DNA of 64,000 nt from Kuafuiihalomonas sp039024635 (GTDB taxonomy: Bacteria > Myxococcota > Kuafuiibacteriia > Kuafuiibacteriales > Kuafuiibacteriaceae): the NCBI GenBank assembly GCA_039024635.1, contig JBCCQA010000007.1:124001-188000 (forward strand), in the 5' to 3' direction. Positions 59,681 through 64,000 of the stretch are shown piece after piece. The notes under the pieces are model-generated. The model ran no database searches and had not been told where the DNA came from. It was given only the letters and a program-made list of their open reading frames with translations. Each line of letters opens with the position of its first letter. Positions within the stretch are counted from its first letter, which is position 1. The translations under genes were made by a program, and so were the position numbers.

Positions 59681-60658
59681 ATGATCATCGATCTCAATGT
59701 GAGTCCTGAAGGCAAGGACGGCGCCCGTGTCGACCCCTCCCAACTCGCCGATGCGGCGAAGAACGCAGGCCTCGACGGCTTCGTCCTCAGCCAGGCTGGA
59801 CAGTTCGACCTGCCTTGGAGCGAGTACGCCGAGGCCGCGACCGCCGCCGAGCTCAAGCTGTTCAGGGGCTACAGCGTCCAGACCAAACACGGACTCATCC
59901 TCTGCATCGTGCCCAGCGAAGAGGGCCTGGCCGCCGACTTTGCCCCTTCGGAGGACGGCCTCTACGACGCCACCGCCGTCATCGATGCCGTCGAAGCCCT
60001 GGACGGCGTCACCGTCGCGCTTCGGCCCTACGACCGAGACCTCAGCCACCCCATGGGTGATCACTTATTCTCCCTCCAGGGGTTGGGCGCGTGCGAGGTG
60101 AACAACGGAGGGGTCAGTGAAATCGCCAACGACCTCGCCCTGGAGGCGGCCTTCAACATGGAGATGCCGTGCACCGGAGGAAGCGGGGCGCGAGGCGCCG
60201 AGGGTCTAGGCCGAGCGGCCACTCTGTTGAAGAGCGACGCTGCTGACGAGGGGGGTCTCTGTGAGCTCCTTCGAGATGGCGCCTGCTGGCCCGTGGCCTT
60301 CGCCGACACGGCGCCGGTCGTGAAGGAGACCCGCGGCGGCGGACGAGGCCGGGGTCGCGGCGGCGACCGGAATCGGGACCGCGACGACCGAGGCGGTCGA
60401 GGCCGAGGCAGAGGCCGCGGTCGCGGTGGACGAGGCGGCCGAGGCGGTGACGACCGAGGCAATGTCGCCGCACCCCGTGATCGGGAGAAGCTCCCCGAGG
60501 ACATCGGCAACCGCGTGCGGCCCGAACAGGAGGAAGACCGGCTCCCCGAAGACATCGGCAACCGCCTCAAGCCCGGTGAAGCCTCGCCCTTCGCCCCCAA
60601 GCAGCCCGAACCCATCGAAGACGACCTTCCCGAAGACGACAACTTCGGTAACCGCTGA
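59681..60658 (+). CDS. Degenerate PHP-like protein with RGG-rich tail
   Basis: A 325-residue protein. The N-terminal 200 residues (MIIDLNVSPEG, LDGFVLSQAGQF, GYSVQTKHGLILCIV, ALRPYDRDLSHPM, GACEVNNGGVSEIANDLALEA) follow the PHP phosphoesterase pattern, but the metal-ligand HxH at the N-terminus is DLNVS here and the late D-x-H is replaced (GSGARGAEG), so catalysis is unlikely. Residues about 217-261 are an RG/RGG repeat region with Asp, like RNA-binding tails; the end repeats LPEDIGNR twice and then DDLPEDDNFGNR. The ATG at 59681 is preferred to a TTG at 59642. The location is cytoplasmic. RNA binding is inferred from the tail only. Confidence 0.72.
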   Translation: MIIDLNVSPEGKDGARVDPSQLADAAKNAGLDGFVLSQAGQFDLPWSEYAEAATAAELKLFRGYSVQTKHGLILCIVPSEEGLAADFAPSEDGLYDATAVIDAVEALDGVTVALRPYDRDLSHPMGDHLFSLQGLGACEVNNGGVSEIANDLALEAAFNMEMPCTGGSGARGAEGLGRAATLLKSDAADEGGLCELLRDGACWPVAFADTAPVVKETRGGGRGRGRGGDRNRDRDDRGGRGRGRGRGRGGRGGRGGDDRGNVAAPRDREKLPEDIGNRVRPEQEEDRLPEDIGNRLKPGEASPFAPKQPEPIEDDLPEDDNFGNR

Positions 60659-60693
60659 CGACCTTGGGTTCCGGTAATCGCTGACGACCTTGG
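60644..60693. repeat. Tandem duplication at the gene end
   Basis: A 25-base unit (TTCGGTAACCGCTGACGACC and five more bases) that includes the stop codon of the PHP-like gene is repeated directly downstream with three changes. It looks like recent slippage. Confidence 0.75.
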
Positions 60694-60815
60694 TGTCCCT
60701 GCGCGGGCCAAGCCCGTGCAGCCCCTTTCCATCCGCTCCTTCGCGCTCGGCGTTCGCGGACCCTACATCCGCTCCTTCCGCGTCGCTCGGCCTCCACGCG
60801 GTCAGCGCCCCTTGG
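60692..60815. repeat. Intergenic repeat element, copy C
   Basis: Shares with copies A and B (43579-43759) the core GCGGGCCAAGCCCG hairpin, CAGCCCCTTTCC, and the CGCGTCGCTCGGCC ... ACGCGGTC end. It is longer because of an internal duplication (ATCCGCTCCTTC twice, 60737 and 60766 region). Conceptual minus-strand translation gives GLARAGTPR, as do copies A/B. No function is known. Confidence 0.65.
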
Positions 60816-60823
60816 GGGTTCCT

Positions 60824-60895
60824 GGCGCCCAAGAGCCGGGCGCAGAGCTGAGTGCCACCCATTGGGGCGCCCAAGAGCCGGGTGCCACCCATTGG
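60824..60895. repeat. Direct repeats (GGCGCCCAAGAGCCGGG)
   Basis: The 17-base GGCGCCCAAGAGCCGGG occurs at 60824-60840 and 60866-60882, and GTGCCACCCATTGG at 60852-60865 and 60882-60895, giving a degenerate tandem array. ATGGGTGGCACC recurs inverted near 61095. Confidence 0.75.
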
Positions 60896-61345
60896 CGAAA
60901 TCTGAGTTGCGGATTTCGTTGGGGTGGCAGATTGGGGTTATGCTCATGACGCGGCTGTTGGACCTGCGCTGCGTCACTCTCGGTAGGAGCCCTTTCGCAC
61001 TCCGTTGGTTTTCGCGGTGTTGTCCTTGGCGCTCGTGGCGCCTCTTGGGAGAAAGACGAGGGCGCAACGAATGACGCAACTCGACTTGCTTCGATGGGTG
61101 GCACCGAGTTCCGGGTATGAGCCCTTTCGCGATCCGTTGGTTTTTTCGGGCCTGATTCCTGTGGGATGGCGGAGGTCATGCGAGATGACGGCTCTTCGAG
61201 GTCTCGAATGGTCGGTCGTACCGGGACCATCGGTGCTTCCGCAGGCGGTCGTTCCCAGAAATCAGATCCACGAGGAGATTGCATCGCTATCGCCACGGCA
61301 GGTTTTTTCAGGTCCTGGCGGCATTCCCGTCCGTGAGGCGCCAGG
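60896..61345. other. Noncoding, repeat-containing region
   Basis: No convincing gene. An imperfect direct repeat of about 30 bases (GAGCCCTTTCGC ... TCCGTTGGTTTT) starts at 60987 and 61119. The minus-strand open frame here has low-complexity composition caused by the repeats. It may be a degraded gene or a repeat island. Confidence 0.5.
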
Positions 61346-61600
61346 ATGACCGCGAATGGAGATTGGTGGGCGTGGCGAGCCCTCTATCAGGGGGAGGCCG
61401 ACATCTTCGAGCCCAATGTGACGCTGTTCGAGACCTCGCCGCCATCGTGGGGTGGTGCAGCTCGCGTTGCCGTCAACGAACCCCATGCCGCCCTTGCGCT
61501 TCTTTACGCCGACGGTTTGGGGCTCCCAAGCGTGTACCTGCACAGCTCAGGTGCCTCGCTGTACACGCCGGAGGTTTCCGGGGCCTTCGTGAGGTCATGA
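61346..61600 (+). CDS. Possible small protein, unknown
   Basis: An 84-residue open frame starting with ATG at 61346, after a CCAGG-containing stretch but without a clear ribosome site. The sequence (MTANGDWWAWRALYQGEADI, LFADGL-like YADGLGLPSVYLHS) is not low-complexity and could be real or a gene fragment. No family is recognised. Confidence 0.3.
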   Translation: MTANGDWWAWRALYQGEADIFEPNVTLFETSPPSWGGAARVAVNEPHAALALLYADGLGLPSVYLHSSGASLYTPEVSGAFVRS

Positions 61601-61721
61601 GTTAGACGCCAGACCCGAAACCGGCACCCGAGTTCGGATAGAGCACCGCGGCTGAGCCGCGGCTGCTCTACTGAACTTCCAGATCGGCCTGCGACCTCAG
61701 GGTCGCCGAGCCCGGGACCCG

Positions 61722-62420
61722 CTAACTCAGATCGAAGAGGAGGAGCTCGCTGTCTTTGGCCAGGCCTTCGATGGCGAGCCTTTCGCCCGGGTCGAGGGCG
61801 ATGCCGTCTCCGGCGTTCAGGGCCTCGCCGTTGACGGCGACGCTCCCTCGGGCGAGGTGGAGCCAGCCGTAGCGCTCCGCGCCCAGCGTGTGCTCGAGGG
61901 TCTTGCCTTCTTCGAGGAAGGCCCCGCTCAAGACGGCGTCCTGGTTCATGCGGAGCGAGCCCTCTCGACCGTCGGGAGAGACCAAGGGCTTGAATTCGCC
62001 CCGCCTCTTCTCGGGGTCGAAGGCCTTCTGCTGGTAGCCCGGCTCCAGTCCTTTGGCTCTGGGCAGCAGCCAAATCTGGAGAAAGTGGACCGGGTCCGAC
62101 TTGGAGGCGTTGAACTCGGAGTGGAAGACGCCGGTCCCGGCGCTCATGCGCTGGACCTCCCCGGGTCGAATAATCGAGCCCGTGCCCATCGAGTCCTTGT
62201 GCTCTAAGCCGCCCTCGAGAACGTAGGAGATGATCTCCATGTCCCGATGAGGGTGGGCACCGAAGCCGGCGCCGGGCACGACCCGATCCTCGTTGATCAC
62301 CCGCAGGGCGCGCCAACCCATGTGCTTCGGGTCATGGTAGTTGGCGAAGGAAAAGGTGTGGTGGCTGTCGAGCCAGCCATGCTCGGCATGGCCGCGCTCA
62401 TCGTTCCGTCGAATCTTCAT
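61722..62420 (-). CDS. Pirin family protein
   Basis: A 232-residue bicupin. The N-terminal cupin keeps the metal ligands HPHRD (GAHPHRDMEIISYVLEG) and the later FHSEFN (His and Glu). Opening MKIRRNDERG and HHTFSFANYHDP is typical of YhhW-type pirins. Some members oxidise quercetin-like compounds. The ATG at 62420 has AGGAG 6 bases upstream and is chosen over one 54 bases further out. A 99-base gap separates it from prkA. Confidence 0.93.
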   Translation of the reverse strand: MKIRRNDERGHAEHGWLDSHHTFSFANYHDPKHMGWRALRVINEDRVVPGAGFGAHPHRDMEIISYVLEGGLEHKDSMGTGSIIRPGEVQRMSAGTGVFHSEFNASKSDPVHFLQIWLLPRAKGLEPGYQQKAFDPEKRRGEFKPLVSPDGREGSLRMNQDAVLSGAFLEEGKTLEHTLGAERYGWLHLARGSVAVNGEALNAGDGIALDPGERLAIEGLAKDSELLLFDLS

Positions 62421-62519
62421 GGTGTCTCCTCGGAACGAAGAACACCACGCGACTGGCAGATCGGCCTCTGCCAAAAGGCCTAGAGCCGGGCCCCAACAAA
62501 GTTCGTCAGGCTCTGAAGC

Positions 62520-64000
62520 TCAGTCTTCCGCGTACTTGGCGCGCAGGAGGAAGGCCGCGCACTCGGCCGTGCAGGCCCGCGGATAGCCGAAGCGCTTGTC
62601 CATCGTCGTGAGGGTGGTCTCGGCCGCCTCTCTGTCCCCGGCCGCCTGGGTCTTCTCTTCCCCCACGTAGTCCAGAACTGCCCGGAGATTGCGGGCGATC
62701 TGCTTCTTCTGCCGGCTGTAGTAGTCCTCCTCCAGGCGTCCGATGTAGCTCTCGAAGAGCTTGCGGTAGTCGGGGCTCTCACCCGAGTTCTCCAGGCTCC
62801 ACGCCCCGATACGTCCGATCACCGAGCGCCGGAACTCGTGCCGGTCTTCGTTCTCGGCCAGGAGGACCTCCTCGACCTGCTCCAACAGCTCCTTGTCCGG
62901 GTCGACGTACTGCCCCGTCACCTTGTCGAACAGCTTCTCCTTCTTCAGGAGTGTCGACGCGTGCAGCACGTACTTCGTGAAGAGCTCTTCGTACCGAGCC
63001 TCGTCCACTAAGCCCATCGACAGCCGAACTTCGTCATCGACGACGTTCGTCCACCACGTCTTGACCGCGTCGACGAAGCCCCGATTGTCGTGGAAACCGT
63101 TCTGGGGCTCCTGCTTGAGGAAGTCATAGAGGCTTGGGTCCCGAATCAGGTTTGCCAGCTCGTCGAAGACGGGCAGCGGCGTGAGCGTACGGTACTCGTC
63201 GTGGTGGGCGGCGTTGAGGATCACCGTCCTCATCTCCCGCGCCGAAGCGCCGAGCAGGCCCTCGTAGTAGCTCGCGTTTCGGTACTCCTCGAAGAGCTCG
63301 GGCAGGGCGAGCAGCAGCTCTCGACCGTCTTTGCTGCTGACCCACTCCGGGACCTGGCCTTCGTCGTAGAGGCGCAGCTTCTCCAGCGGGCTCATGCGTT
63401 TCACGATGCTTCGGACCGGCTCCGGGAAGTGCTCGGGGTTGGGACGCTGAAGCCGGGTCAAGACCGCCCACATCGCCGCCGCTTCGGCCACGTGGGGGGC
63501 GAGCTCTTTGGAGACGCTGGTGGGCTTAATCTGGTCGGCGTAGATCTGAATCTCGTCCCGAAAGCGCAGGAGGTAGGGGACCCGAACCAGCTCGATGCGC
63601 GCCTTGAAGGACATCCAGTCCGGATGCTCCTTGAAGGCCTCCAGGTACTTTTCGTTGCTGGAAGCGATCAGCACCTCGTCGAGGTCGATCTTGAACTGGG
63701 GCAGGGAAGCGGTGGCCTCCTCGCTCGTGATGAGAAGGTACTTGTAGGCCTCCGCCGGTCGTTTCAGAAGATCCGAGTACTCGAGTAGTCCGCGATTGGC
63801 CGAAACCAGGGGTCCCGAGAGCTGATACATAGGCACATTCTGAAGTGGCCGGGGGAGGTTGCCGACCGAACGGTCGGCGGTCAGCTGCTGGGCCTGGGCA
63901 TCGACGTGCATCTGGGGCTCGACGGTGGCGATGCCCTCACCGTAGCGGAGCGACAGATAGAATCGCTCCACCTGGATGTGCCGAAGCACTTCGGCGTGGT
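62520..64000 (-). CDS. prkA: PrkA family serine protein kinase, 5' part outside window
   Basis: The C-terminal 490 or so residues of a PrkA-type protein (usual length about 640-690). The frame is open through base 64000, continuing HAE upstream of VLRHIQVERFYLSLRYGEG. Landmarks are VPMYQLSGPLVSANRGLLEY (AAA-PrkA domain), LLITSEEATA, DEVLIASSNEKYLEAFKEH, RVPYLLRF and the C-terminal TWWTNVVDDEVRLSMGLVDE. The Walker A lies outside the window. E. coli YeaG is the best-known relative, linked to stress and starvation; PrkA operons usually contain yeaH and spoVR genes, not visible here. Confidence 0.92.
   Translation of the reverse strand, partial: HAEVLRHIQVERFYLSLRYGEGIATVEPQMHVDAQAQQLTADRSVGNLPRPLQNVPMYQLSGPLVSANRGLLEYSDLLKRPAEAYKYLLITSEEATASLPQFKIDLDEVLIASSNEKYLEAFKEHPDWMSFKARIELVRVPYLLRFRDEIQIYADQIKPTSVSKELAPHVAEAAAMWAVLTRLQRPNPEHFPEPVRSIVKRMSPLEKLRLYDEGQVPEWVSSKDGRELLLALPELFEEYRNASYYEGLLGASAREMRTVILNAAHHDEYRTLTPLPVFDELANLIRDPSLYDFLKQEPQNGFHDNRGFVDAVKTWWTNVVDDEVRLSMGLVDEARYEELFTKYVLHASTLLKKEKLFDKVTGQYVDPDKELLEQVEEVLLAENEDRHEFRRSVIGRIGAWSLENSGESPDYRKLFESYIGRLEEDYYSRQKKQIARNLRAVLDYVGEEKTQAAGDREAAETTLTTMDKRFGYPRACTAECAAFLLRAKYAED

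Noticed and set aside
60802..61296. Minus-strand open frame of about 165 codons in the repeat island
   Set aside because: Its sequence is low-complexity and repeats the DNA repeats (WAPGSWAP-like); no start context or family.

Overview
This is a high-GC, gene-dense bacterial chromosome segment that most resembles Myxococcota (a deltaproteobacterial lineage). The reasons are: a Ser/Thr protein kinase with a PEGA-type tail, many VWA, FG-GAP, Cys-rich and PPC lipoproteins, a MYXO-CTERM-like C-terminal anchor, a DUF1592/DUF1552 pair, mevalonate kinase and PrkA. Roughly 58 protein genes (two cut by the window edges) and one pseudogene are supported. I see no tRNA, rRNA, CRISPR array or insertion sequence. 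GTG and TTG starts and 1-4 base stop/start overlaps (ATGA, GTGA, TTGA, TGATG) are very common, so many genes are translationally coupled.

Layout. 1-5.5 kb: end of a Cys-rich secreted protein, a small membrane protein, ychF, then the DUF1592/DUF1552 exported pair. 5.5-10.7 kb: assimilatory sulfate reduction and siroheme operon (APS/PAPS reductase, SirC-like dehydrogenase, CobA, DUF2849, hemoprotein sulfite reductase, DUF934) divergent from an XRE-cupin regulator. 10.7-15.9 kb (minus): kinase, PEGA protein and FG-GAP lipoprotein operon. 16.1-18.3 kb: modABC molybdate importer. 18.3-25.5 kb: a glycosyltransferase divergent from a seven-gene overlapping CDP-sugar operon (cytidylyltransferase, CDP-glucose 4,6-dehydratase, C-methyltransferase, SDR, hexapeptide protein, FkbM methyltransferase, RmlC-like epimerase). 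25.5-39 kb: mostly exported proteins (VWA lipoproteins, five-domain fasciclin lipoprotein, Cys-rich proteins), plus an ABC1/UbiB kinase, an MscS channel and one decayed VWA lipoprotein.

39-48.5 kb: DEAD-box helicase with DbpA-type tail, an unknown gene coupled to an AtoE-type permease, a protease-like protein, a Fic-like protein whose catalytic motif is heavily altered, a patatin-like phospholipase divergent from a possible AbiTii-like protein, and a Pro-rich PEGA membrane protein. 48.6-54.3 kb: metallophosphoesterase, then a tightly coupled trio (MltF-like lytic transglycosylase, Rieske protein, NlpC/P60 hydrolase with a probable beta-barrel tail) and a DUF1444-like lipoprotein. 54.4-64 kb: PPC lipoprotein, mevalonate kinase, polyphosphate kinase, a degenerate PHP-like protein with an RGG tail, a repeat-rich noncoding island, pirin and the C-terminal part of PrkA.

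The most unusual elements are the NlpC/P60-barrel fusion and its Rieske/MltF partners, the Fic-like protein without its catalytic His, the Cys-rich N-terminus of the siroheme synthase component, the PHP-RGG protein, and a dispersed intergenic repeat family found at 43.6 and 60.7 kb. No database search could be run; family names rest on motifs and recall.
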